Program-made: the position numbers and the translations under genes
The notes under the pieces: generated by a model
Database searches by the model: none
The model's input: the letters and a program-made list of their open reading frames with translations, nothing else
What the model was told of the DNA's origin: nothing
Assembly (NCBI GenBank): GCA_001986395.2
Contig: MQVO02000006.1
Location: 248,001-312,000, forward strand
Origin: Irpex lacteus
Lineage: Eukaryota > Basidiomycota > Agaricomycetes > Polyporales > Irpicaceae
Reading direction: 5' to 3'
Length of the DNA: 64,000 nt
Shown here: piece after piece, positions 35,227 through 46,000 of the stretch
How positions within the stretch are numbered: position 1 is the first letter of the stretch
Layout of the letters: each line of letters starts with the position of its first letter

Positions 35227-37566
35227 TCACTCTCGCTGCAGCTGAACAACATCTGGAGGGTCGTTTTGTGCACTGGACTGGCGAATGGCAACTTCTAAGG
35301 TGGCGGTCAAATTATGGCGATAAAGCGTGTTGGCGGGACGCGCTAGATTAGGTCTGTGCATAGAGGCGTGTCAGCAGGGACGCAAATACAGTAACAAAAA
35401 GTACAAAGGGTCAGGTACGAACGCAAGGGCCTCCATGAGTTGGTCTGCGAAGTCGCCATGTCCGAGGAGCAAATATTGTTTCAGCGCCAGTAGATGGTCC
35501 AGTAGACCGTACTTGTCGAAGAAAATGTCAAATAAGCGGCGACTAGCAATTTGGTAGGCGGTATCAATCGAGCGTTCCAGTCCCGCTATGTCGCTGTATT
35601 GCAAAGCTTGCCCAGCGTGTGCGTGAGCTCAAGATGTAGTAGGAAGAAGGCACAGGCATAATGAAGACACGCACTGCCGCCCGTATTGCTCAGCTTCTCC
35701 CGAATCGCTACCCAGTCGCTATCTTGACAGCTGTAGCGGATGAAATTTGAACTCTTGCCAGTAAAGAATATCTTTGCGAAACTGTGAGCTGAGATCGCAG
35801 TTACTTTACGGGATGCAATCAGTGGCGTACCTTGCGGCCGAACGCTTCTCCTACGAAGGCGGGGAGCATTTCTTTTTGAAAGTGGTACTTGCTTTCCCAC
35901 AGCTTCAGCCCACTTTCCCTTTCTCCGGAGATGTCTTCGGCTTCTCCGAGCCCTCCAAAGCCTCCGTCACCCCCTAAATGTCCTCCCGAAGCCTGATGCA
36001 CATATTGAAGGTAGGCTAACCCGGGGTCGATTGTTACGGAGAATTCAGAGAATGGGTCGTTCAAGTCTCCTGAGAATAACCATTTGTGCAGCGTGACAAA
36101 AAATGGCTTGGACACCTGTTGTGACGCATTGACGGTAAATATACGGTTGCAATGGTCGGAAAGGAAGTGTCACCTCTTCAAGCAGCTGATCTGTAAACGT
36201 GCGGACGAAAGGGTCCCCGTTATCTGCGTATCCTTGGATGAGGTTCACCAAGGCACCTCCGTGTGTCTCTACAATCCAAATGTCAGCTTAACGTCGGGAT
36301 ATACGGATGTCAAAGGCGAATTTGACCTCGTGCACTCTCTACACACACGCTCATCATCCACATCCGCAGCCTCCATTCCTGAATACAGACATCCAGTCGC
36401 TTCAATGTAAGCCCTGTCTCTTGCTCGTGGGGATCTTTCTGTTGCGAATCAGATCTACCGTCATCTGCGACGGAAGAAGACATTTGGGACTCGAGTACAG
36501 CGATGAGTCTATAGTACTCCGTCAATTGCGATTGAAGGTGGTGACAGAGGCTTTGTTCGATCATGCCGATCCCAGCTTTGCCTTCTCTCTCACATACGAA
36601 AGCGTCCACGCGAATATAAAGATAGCCGATTTCAGCAAGACGCAGGACTAGAGCTTTCGTTGATGTCGATATCACATGTCGCTATGGGGTAAGGCTAATG
36701 TTAGTGCGTGAAGTGCAATAAAAAAAAGATGTGGCTAACTGAATCTGCGTTGAACACCAGCTGGTTGGGATCAGGATCTTTGACAGATGAAAATTGCACA
36801 TATTTGCCAGATATTCCCTGTAAGAGATATAGCGTATCCCTAAGGAGTAAGAATTCTGAGATGTGAGATTTTTCTGAGAGAAAGTTAGCCTAGTTCGTTG
36901 GATGAATGTGACAATCCTTCTCAGCACTCTTAGCACGATACTCGCGAAGAAACTCTGCTTTGGATTTCCGTTTGGGTGCGGTACTAGCAGGGGCTGTGTC
37001 AGAGGGGGTGGCGTTTCTGGATGGCTGATGTGGTCGTGAGGCTGTAGGCATCGATAATGAAGGTAATGCCCCGTAGGTTCTTGAGATGGACGCTTGAGAA
37101 GTAGATAGCGTGTGCAGAAACAATAGTGACGCGTGTTTTCTGGACAAAACGGGCTGTGAATGGACATGATCAATACGGTTGTCGAGCTAAATGAGGCTGA
37201 TGCGGATTAAACTCACTTGTTCGAGCAAGCGAGACAATAAATTAGAGAACCCGAGGGTTGGAACGCCGTTTGGGGACGCGTTGAAAACTGTGAAAGATTT
37301 GGTGAGCAGCAAAACTACATTTACATACAAGTTGATAGCATACGGTTCCGCTTGATTGAGTCGGCGATGTGACCAATATCCGCCTCGGGGCTCTGTCCAG
37401 TGTGGCTGAAGATTCAGTATGCGCGCAGAACGCGTAACATGTATGAGTTACGGAACCTCTTCAAGACCTCACCACAATGCGCTACAAGCTCGTTTCTTAG
37501 CGACTCGTCACTTTTGGCCAGTGGCACGAGTGCATTCACCAATGACTCCAAGTTGATCTCAGACAT
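35227..37566 (-). pseudogene. Gamma-tubulin complex component 3 (Spc98/Alp6), C-terminally truncated
   Basis: Starts MSEINLESLVNALVPLAK at 37566 and runs through several short introns. Diagnostic GCP3 blocks appear in order: LLLRDTLYLLQGISGKYVQF, IGMIEQSLCHHLQSQLTEYY, GALVNLIQGYADNGDPFVR, VTLHKWLFSGDLNDPFSEF, RKIFFTGKSSNFIRYSCQD, then the start of the C-terminal domain (FDIFFDKYGLLDHLLALKQY; LARPANTLYRHNLTATLEVA). After NDPPDVVQLQRE it hits TGA at 35227-35229. The remainder of the C-terminal domain that contacts gamma-tubulin is missing and is not found in the next 435 bp. GCP3 is normally essential at spindle poles, so either a full copy exists elsewhere or the locus is rearranged or misassembled. 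No internal frameshift was seen upstream of the break. Confidence 0.75.
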
Positions 37567-37716
37567 CGTCTCTCGTTGCTCGATGGCACTTACAGTGCCA
37601 CTGAGTACTGAGTACTGAGCACTAAGCGTCCGCGCCGGCGCGCCCACCTAAAACGTCCTCGTCACGATGGGTAGTAGGTACTGTCACGGTCACACATGAC
37701 ATACGCGTGAGGGTGC

Positions 37717-38040
37717 GCGAAGTAACTTGGCGGACTTTGAATCAACAAACTTCGCACACTTCGCCCAGCCAAGTTTCGGCACGCAAACTTCGGCTAACTT
37801 CGACACTTGTGTTCGTTCACCAACACCTCTCGCCTTGCCGACATCATATAAAATTGTTACTCACATACAGATTGTGTACATATTGAACTCCACATACTCA
37901 AGCTAAACGTAGATCACCGTTTGAGTGAGATATGTATCAACATCCTCTCGGAGGGCTCGTGCTGCTCCTATGGGGTCAAGTTTCGGACTTTGAAGCTATG
38001 ACAGCTAACTTGAACCTAAACTTGAACAAACTTGCGTGAC
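37717..38040. repeat. AACTTCG/CAAGTT-rich block, left
   Basis: Many copies of AACTTCG, AAGTTTCGG and AACTTGAAC-like words in both orientations. The left block begins CAAACTTCGCACACTTCG; the right block ends with the inverse GCGAAGTTTGTTCAAG, which suggests the subterminal repeats of one larger element. Confidence 0.45.
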
Positions 38041-38182
38041 ATAGCGTGACATGTCCGGCGAATGCCGCGTGCCGTCGTGCTAGTACACCTTTATGCTCAT
38101 TTCAGCAGGGATATGTAGAATAAATCACTTGAGCCTCAGCTAATCATTCTCTTACATAGTCTACTAACATCGTCAACATAAG

Positions 38183-38768
38183 TAAGGTAGGCGTCACTAG
38201 GAACAAGCACCCTTATGTAAGATGTAGGCGCGCAGCCCGCCCTCCCGACTCCCGCCCCTAACAGCGCCGACACAGAACATGATATCGTCTGTTTGATCAA
38301 TAGGAGATGTTGTTAGATGTATGTAGCATCGTTCTTATTGAGCAGAATAATTAATTATGGCATACAGAGTGTCTGGTAGGCGAAAAATTTCCCTGAATAC
38401 AAAACGTATCCTTTTCTGATTCTGAGTCGTTTGGCGAGGTCTTTCAAAATTCGCCCTGCGATTTTGGCCGGGCGCTTGTGGCGCAGTGTTACTATATTTG
38501 GTAATCCATCAATCAATCTATCCAGGATCTGATGGAGCGCTAGAATAAGTGCGCCATGGGTACCCTCAGCACCAGTCCTTGTACGGCAGCACACATGCTG
38601 ACATACTTCTCGCACTGAATGTGTCGCATAGATACCATAATCAACCAAAATACGGCTCAAGAGTAATAAAAAGTATGTGTTCAAAACTTCGACTCTCCAT
38701 TTTGGCCGGCGTCTATTCAAGCGCCTCTGCTTACATAAGGGTGGTTGTTCCTAGTGACGCCTACCTTA
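38183..38768. mobile_element. MITE-like element with 38-bp terminal inverted repeats
   Basis: Arms at 38183-38220 and 38731-38768 are inverted copies differing at one of 38 positions; each begins TAAGGTAGGCGTCACTAGGA at its outer end. The 586-bp size, lack of a transposase frame, and the outermost TA, which could be a target duplication, fit a non-autonomous Tc1/mariner- or pogo-like element. A 121-codon minus frame inside (38355-38720) has no recognisable motif. Confidence 0.75.
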
Positions 38769-39052
38769 ACTGGCTCAGTCGGAATATTCGATATATTAGA
38801 TGCATTCGGTAGCCGGCGCTTGTTAACTCACCGTGACGCCTATCACCCACGCTGCCAACATTGCCTGCGCATGCTCGTCAGCATCATGAATACTTTACGG
38901 TAGAGCTGAGGCCAATTAACACTAATAAGAACGGTTTAATCAACTTGTTAAGTCGTCAGATCCAAGCATATAGCTGGATAGCTCACAAATACGGAAGACG
39001 TAGGTAAGGCGCCAACCCGCCTTGAGCTCTGATCGCCGATGCGGCCATCACG

Positions 39053-39241
39053 CTCAAGTTTGTTATTTAAGTTCCGATCGCAATCGCAAACTTCGCACTG
39101 CTCTGATTCTGAAATAGTTAGAACTCCGCAAACTTCAAGTAACTTGAAGTAACTTTGGTCACTTTTCGCGCTCAAGTTACTTCAAGTTACTTCAAGTTTA
39201 TGTGTTAATGGCGAAGTTTGTTCAAGTTTATCATCAAGTTA
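39053..39241. repeat. AACTTCAAGTAACTT-rich block, right
   Basis: Tandem and palindromic arrangement of CAAGTTACTT and AACTTCAAGTAACTTG units. The word set matches the block at 37717-38040, in inverse order. Confidence 0.55.
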
Positions 39242-39845
39242 AATTGTTCACCCTCCATACGCGTATGGCCCTTCTGGTTCCGCACCTGTGTCACAGGTTG
39301 CGTATTTCTCCCAAACCATTCCTGAATAGCAAGAATCGTAATCTCAACCTTGTCTTTCAGCTTGAAATCTACCTCTCAAACAAGATACCGGTAGTAATGG
39401 TACACAAGGCACGCATTACTGCGTGCCTCTGTCTCTCCTGAACGCCGTGACTGCATAAGCAACTGCATTTCTGCGACGCCAAACTTGGCACTAGGCCCTG
39501 GCATGAGATTTCTATCTCCTCGGAATCCTCGTCCCTGCTGCACCGCGCTCGGATGTCCGGGCTGCACCTGGGCACAAGCGTCCCGAGTGGCCACGTCGGA
39601 TCCTGCAGCTGAATACTTTCAACACCTGCGCACTTGCTGTAGAGCTTCCTGCAGGTACATCAGATGCCTCTTTAGTACACGGACCAATCAGCCACGGTAT
39701 CAATTCATTCTTATCACGAACTTCCAACACTATATAACCGCGAATCCCGACGTCTCGTTCAGCCAGTGCCACACTGACCCCTCTGTCAATCCACAGACAG
39801 CATCATCACTCCTCTCCCCGTTCTTCCACCGTTTGACTGCGCAAA

Positions 39846-42515
39846 ATGGTCTGGATTCCGAAAAGGACGATGGCTGAATGTAAGCATATTTCGACAGACG
39901 TTGAACACAGTTGCTAACATACACAACCGACAACAGGCCATGCAATCATGACGGGGCCAGGCATGCCTTGGGAGATCGAAACACGGCTTGTCAAGGGCAA
40001 GGTACAACGCGTGTATAAGAATATCTCGCCATCCCTCAGAGCGTTCTGGCTTGACGTTGCGCCACAACATAAGGATAAGACGTACATCGTGTACGGTGAA
40101 GAGCGCCTCTCTTATGGATCTGTCTTTGAGCAGTCTCTGAAGGCAGCCACCGTCCTCGAGCATGTTCACGGCATTCAGAAGGGAGACCGTGTGGCAATTT
40201 GTTCCCGAAATATCCCTGATTACCTTGTAGCGTGGTGGGCATGCCACCTTCTAGGGGCCGTCGCAGTCCTGGTCAACGCGTGAGTAACTTCTTTACTTCC
40301 TTTAATTTTGATTCTGAGAACGGTTGCCCTCTAGATGGCTTCCTTTAGAGCCTCTTGTACACTGCGTGAAAATAACCGGTGCCAAGATACTCTTGCTGGA
40401 TGAAGAGAGAGCAGAGCGGTTACATCCAACAGCTGATGTTCTACGCAGTACAGGGGTTAACTCGATATTTGTTTTCTCGAACGCCCCCGACAACAAATGG
40501 TCTGGTTTCAACCGCTGGAAGGATGTTGTTCAAGTCAACAGCGGAGGAGATCCTCGGGAAATCATCTCTCGCGATCTACAAATCGTCCCCGAGGACAACG
40601 CCACCATTATATTTACGTCCGGCACGTACGTACTAACCTCATTTCCACGGCAAACTCCTGCATTTTGACACTCATCGCTCACGCAGGACTGGTCTGCCTA
40701 AGGGCGTCCTTTCTACGCAGCGCCAGTACTTGACCAACTTACGGAATGTTAGTCCGCTTGCTTGTGATGCTTTGATGTTATGTATCTGACCTGGCGATAG
40801 GCTACTGTTGCAGCAGTGAGAAGCGTCCTGAGGAAGGGTGGCAACCTCCCTGCACCGTATAATGGGCCCGAAAGGGGTCTCTTGCTTTCCGTTCCATTCT
40901 TCCACGTCACGGGCAGCACAAGCTTAATGGTGAGCGTGCCGCTATTCGAGTCATCAACTATTCAAGCTCATAGTTGACCCACTTTTAGATGTTGGCATCC
41001 TCACAAGGTATGAAGTTGGTTCTTATGCGCAAATGGGAACCTGAAGAAGGTGAATCAGAATCCTCACGTTAAGAGAAGTCATGCTGATGCCCAACACAGC
41101 TGCCAGGTGATTTAACGCGAGCTTGTTCGAGATGATACGACACATTGCTGACAACATGACTTAGGCTCATTAAGGCGGAGAATGTTCGCATTGCGGGAGG
41201 GTTAGTACCTAAAAGCATTCCATCATACCTTCCTCCGGGAGCTAACTTGACTATAGGGTTCCATCAATGGTCTCAGATCTTCTGCGAGTTGTAGGACCCG
41301 ACGCCCTCGATAGTCTGCTATTCGGTGGAACCGCTGCTCCCGAGCAATTGCCAGGAAAGGCTTTGGCCACTTTCCCCAATACGATTGCGTGAGTCCAGCG
41401 TGTGTGCCGGGTACTTTCCATCGGTGATTACTTATCGAGCCACCCAATTCAGCGGCCAGGGCTACGGCATGACGGAAACCAACTCAGTTGCCGTGTCAAT
41501 TGCTGGGGAGGATTACGCGCACCGGCCGACGACCGTGTATGTGGCGCTATCAGTTTCTGGCCTTCTCATCCGCTGATCCTCGTCGTGCTCCTTTTGCAGG
41601 GGAATACCATGCCTAGTCAACGATGTAGTCATCGTGCGCGAGGGTGTGGTGCAGCCCCCGGGAACTGTTGGAGAGATCTGGATGTAAGCATTGGCGGCTC
41701 ATCCTGGATGGACAAGCTTATCTCATTAATAACATAGACGGGGACCAGACGTAATGGAATGCTATTGGGCAGATCCTGGTACGTATGGTGGAAGTAGTCT
41801 CAGCGCCTCCCAGCTGATACATGAGAGCAAACAGAGGCAACAAAGAAGACAGTCACGGAGGACGGATGGATTCGTACTGGAGACTCTGGCGAGATCGATG
41901 CTGAGGGATTCATCTACCTTCACGATAGAAGTGCGCTTGATTTATCGCGATGTTGTCCCATGTACCAATCCTCACTTCCCATATCGTAGTCAAAGATCTC
42001 ATCATCCGTGGTGGCGAGAACATCGTAAGTCTTGCACTTTATATTGGTACAGAATTGGGTGCTAATTTACTTCACAGCCCTCTGTGACCGTGGAAAACGC
42101 ACTGTATCATGATGACCGCGTCAACGAGGTTGCTGCCGTAGGCATCCCAGACGAGAAGCTGGGAGAGCTCGTGGCCGCGATTGTAGTTACTAAACCCGAG
42201 CACCACGGCAAGGTGAAGGAGTCTGAACTTATTGAGCTTGCACGAAATAAGTACGTCGATTTGAGTTTCATCATTAATCATTCTCATGCATTCTTCGAAG
42301 ACTTCCTTATTTTGCTGTTCCGGTCATGGTGATCGTGCGAACCGAGCCGCTTGGTAAGTTTGCTCGTTGTTAAACCGTTGCTCCCAACTCTGATTGGCTT
42401 CGTAGACCTTACTCCGTCGGCCAAGGTTTTAAAGGCTCCGCTTCGTGCCCTCGCTCGCGCAGAATGGGAACGTCGTCAGAGTACCACCAGTGGGAAACCT
42501 CCTGCGCGACTCTAA
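39846..42515 (+). CDS. AMP-dependent acyl-CoA synthetase/ligase
   Basis: Seventeen exons sum to 1770 nt (589 residues): 39846-39879, 39937-40279, 40335-40625, 40687-40747, 40801-40929, 40989-41049, 41100-41106, 41165-41200, 41257-41388, 41453-41536, 41600-41683, 41738-41778, 41835-41930, 41990-42024, 42078-42250, 42301-42353, 42406-42515. ANL-superfamily motifs are all present: ATIIFTSGTTGLPKGV (A3), QGYGMTETN (A5), DGWIRTGDSGEID (A7), DLIIRGGENI (A8) and PSAKVLKAPLR with the catalytic Lys (A10). It activates a carboxylic acid as an adenylate and transfers it to CoA. The substrate (fatty or aryl acid) cannot be told from sequence alone. No peroxisomal SKL-type ending (it ends PPARL, a weak PTS1-like tripeptide ARL). 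Exon 7 is a seven-base micro-exon. Confidence 0.9.
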
Positions 42516-43059
42516 TCTGGTCCATAATCTGCGAGTACTTCCCCCTCTAGAAGGTTATTTCTCCCACATTTGATGTGTACATTATGAATAGTAATAGGGA
42601 GCACAGTAGTGACGTAGTTGTCCCTAGTAGCCTCTATACTACAAGTTTTCGTTTCTCACAGATCAAGGAGACTTTCAATAGTCTATGTGTCATAAATATG
42701 ATGAAGTTTGCTTGATAAACCTTACACTTTCTATCGTAGAGGTCTTTCTTCGTGCTCTGGGATGAGTTGTACACTCCGATTACCATAGACGTTCAGCTCT
42801 GTCCGTTTGCCATTTGCAGTAACTTCGTGGTGATAGGCGCACACCCTGGCAGCGACCATGCACTTGATCAATCTTACCTTCGTCATTTACCTCGATGCAT
42901 CCGCTAGGTCAACAACGTATCTGACTTAGACGACCACGATCCTATTCAGTGGTGGTGAGGTGCTTGTGGCTGCCACCCGAAACACTTCGCATCTGCTCTA
43001 ATTACGCGTCGACTTCATTTCCCCACGCATAACGACTCTTTCACGACATCCGCACGAAC
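42516..43059. promoter_or_regulatory. Intergenic: upstream region of the IQGAP gene
   Basis: 544 bp between two genes on the same strand. It should hold the synthetase terminator and the IQGAP promoter. No element is clear. Confidence 0.4.
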
Positions 43060-46000
43060 ATGGAAAGAGCGCAATCCTTCTCTGGTGGACAGAGACCAGG
43101 ATCTAGTGCTGGTGCTGGTGCGCCTTTTGCCTACCAGCAGAGGCTCCTTGAACGTACTTCGTCGACGCGTAGTGGGACTCTGTCTCGTTCGGGCTCTCAA
43201 TCCAGTAACAACATCTTGCTGAGCAATCCGACTGGCACTCCGAATCGAAGATGGACACCGGGACATCGTACTGGGACCAGTCTAGATGTGATGCGTAGCA
43301 AATGGGAGGAGAGGACAAGAGCAGAGTCATCTGGGGAGGAAGGTTCACCTGTGCACGAGGGAAGATTGGCGACCGCAAAGTTCGAGAGTGCGGAGCTCCC
43401 GTCGACGCCTTCAAGCTCACGAACAATGGGCATAGCGTCTCGGCTTCCCTACACAGCGGAGACAGCTACGTTTGGCACGTTGAAGAGAAGCAGTTATCAG
43501 GAGGAGCATCGCACGCCCACCGCCCTCAAGCGACATACCTTGCCTGCCCCAATTATTGCCTCGCCATTGTCCCCCAACTCGACTGGTCTGACTGTCGAAA
43601 GCCCTGATAACGACAACGACGCGTCGCTTCTCTCTTCACCAACTCCTGCCCGTATTCATCTGCCCTCCATACCAGGCTTCTCCTCGTCCCGTCCCTCCGT
43701 TTCACAGCGGATAAACGAGTATGCTTTCGGACGTGAAGAGAAACGGCCGAACCCATCGCCACCCGTTCGTCCTCACAGAGCACATACCATTGATGGTAGC
43801 CTCAATTCGAACTCGACCGGGTCTTCTACGGCATCTGACGCGACGACGTCCTCCTCCTCCATTGCATCCACATCTTCACGAACTTTCCATTCTGATTCGT
43901 CCCCCAGTCATGGTCTCCCTCGCCGACCAACCTCACTCTACGGTGACCCCTTCACTGCGTCATCTACCTCTACGTCTCCTTCCTCCGACAAATATTCCTA
44001 CACTATTCGTCCCAGGGCGTCCTCTACTGTATCGCGTGCCTCCTCCACGTCGGTCTCACCGCAAAAGCTGACCGAGTTTTCGAAGCCAGCGCCGACACCA
44101 GAAAGTCCGTCCTCTGTGATGAACCCGCAACCGTACCGGAGCTCTTATATGAACCGCAAGGCCAACAGATATGGCTCCCAGTTGACTGCGGGGCGCACGC
44201 TTGGGCGTCATCTCCCACGAATCGCGAGTGGTGATGCCCCAGAGGACTGGGTTGCCGATGAGAAACAAGAGACGAAGGCGGAGGAGCCGGCGCCTACGCC
44301 ACCACCCGACGATTGGCGAGCTCGCCGGGCAGCTCGTGAAAAGCGGGAGAAGGAGGCAAGGCGAGAAATCAGGGAGAGCCGGGCGCCCTTTCTAGAGAGG
44401 AGCAACACGGATTTTACAGGGGTGGCTGATGCGGACGATGTTGCTGGGATTCCAGGGCGGTTGAGGTTATCGAAGGACAAGATGCCGAGTGCACCGACGT
44501 CACCGCTGCCTTCTCAGAGGCTAACAAGGGGATTGTGGGCAGATGTACAGAGGAATCTACTACAGGCCTATGAGTATCTCTGTCACGTTGGGGAGGCTCA
44601 GCAGTGGATTGAAGGGTGCTTGGGCGAGGAGCTGGGATTCGGAGTCGTGGAAATGGAAGATGAAATGAGGAACGGCGTCGTTCTGGCTAAGCTCGTACGA
44701 GTCTTCCAAGGGGAGCAGGCTGTGCGTCGGATATATGAGGTATTATTCCTCTTCTCGTTGCTGCTTGTGAGCGCTCAGTGCCGACATTGTGACAGGCCCC
44801 AAAGCTCGATTTTCGACATTCGGATAATATCAACGTATTTGTCAATTTCGTGCGACATGTAGGGCTCCCCGAGGTGAGTGCCCTAGGCTTGAAAACTACT
44901 GTTTGTTCACACAAATATTAGAGCTTTATCTTCGAATTGACCGATCTGTACGAGAAGAAGAACTTTCCAAAGGTCATCTATTGTATTCACGCTCTCAGGT
45001 AACCACAATCCTCGGGGAGCACTATGTCGCTGGCTAATATGTGCTTCCAGTCATCTCCTCGCTCGCCGTGGTCTGGCTGAGCGTATAGGTAACCTCCTAG
45101 GAAGACTTCAATTTTCGGACGACCAGCTACAGAAGACTCAGAAGGGTCTGAAGGACTCAGGCGTTGCGATGCCCAACTTTGGCAACGTTGGTCGGGAGCT
45201 TGCGAAAGAGATTAATGAAGAACCGGAAGAAGAGGTTGAGACCGAGGAAGAACGTACGTGACTGAGTTTTGCTCGAATATCTTGGCTGAATTTTTTGCAG
45301 GTCGAGATCGTGAACTCCTGGAAAACGAGTCCTCGATCATTGCTGTGCAATCTCTTGCCCGCGCGTACCTCGTCCGTAAGGCACAGGCAACTCGGAGAGG
45401 GCAAGTACAACTCGCTGAACCTTCTATCGCCAAGTTTCAGGCTCGCATCCGCGGCGCTTTGGCTCGAACAAAGGTCGAGAGTATGCGAGAGCAGCGATCT
45501 GACCTCGAGCCTTGGGTAATCACTTTGCAAGCCCACGCGAGAGGACTGCTTGTTAGGCGCGACTGGCGAACCCACCTCAGGGCTCTTCATAGTGTTGTTG
45601 GCGCGTTTGTCGGCGTTCAGGCCCAATCAAGAGGCGTGCTCGAACGGCGCCGGTTGAAGCAATTAAAGGCGGCGTTGGCACGCTGCACCTCTTCGGTAGT
45701 CAAGTTGCAGTCAGTTGCTCGGGGCCTCCTCGTTCGCAGGGCCCATCAAGACTTTCAGTCTACGTTGACCAAGACACAGACCTTCGAATCGATAGTCGCT
45801 TTCCAGGCTCACGCGCGTGGCATGCTTTTACGACGGGAAGCGGGGGCTCAACTCGTTGCTCTGCGGAGAACAAGCCCTAGTGTTACTCTCTTGCAGGCTC
45901 AATGCCGCGCGGTTCTGGTCAGGAGACGGATCGCTGTGCAATTGGCGAAACTAGATGATCTGGACGACGTAACAGTTCGCATTCAGGCCGCTACTCGCAC

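Larger units (their letters stand above)
37567..39845. other. 2.3-kb repeat-rich intergenic region
   Basis: No convincing gene. It contains a MITE-like element (38183-38768) between two blocks dense in CAAGTT/AACTTCG words (37717-38040 and 39053-39241). The right end is the promoter of the acyl-CoA synthetase gene. Confidence 0.6.

Noticed and set aside
38355..38720. 121-codon frame inside the MITE-like element
   Set aside because: No transposase motif (no DDE pattern or HTH); element is too short to code for one.
39053..39241. CRISPR-like array from regular CAAGTTACTT units
   Set aside because: Units are too short and without spacers; the genome is eukaryotic.
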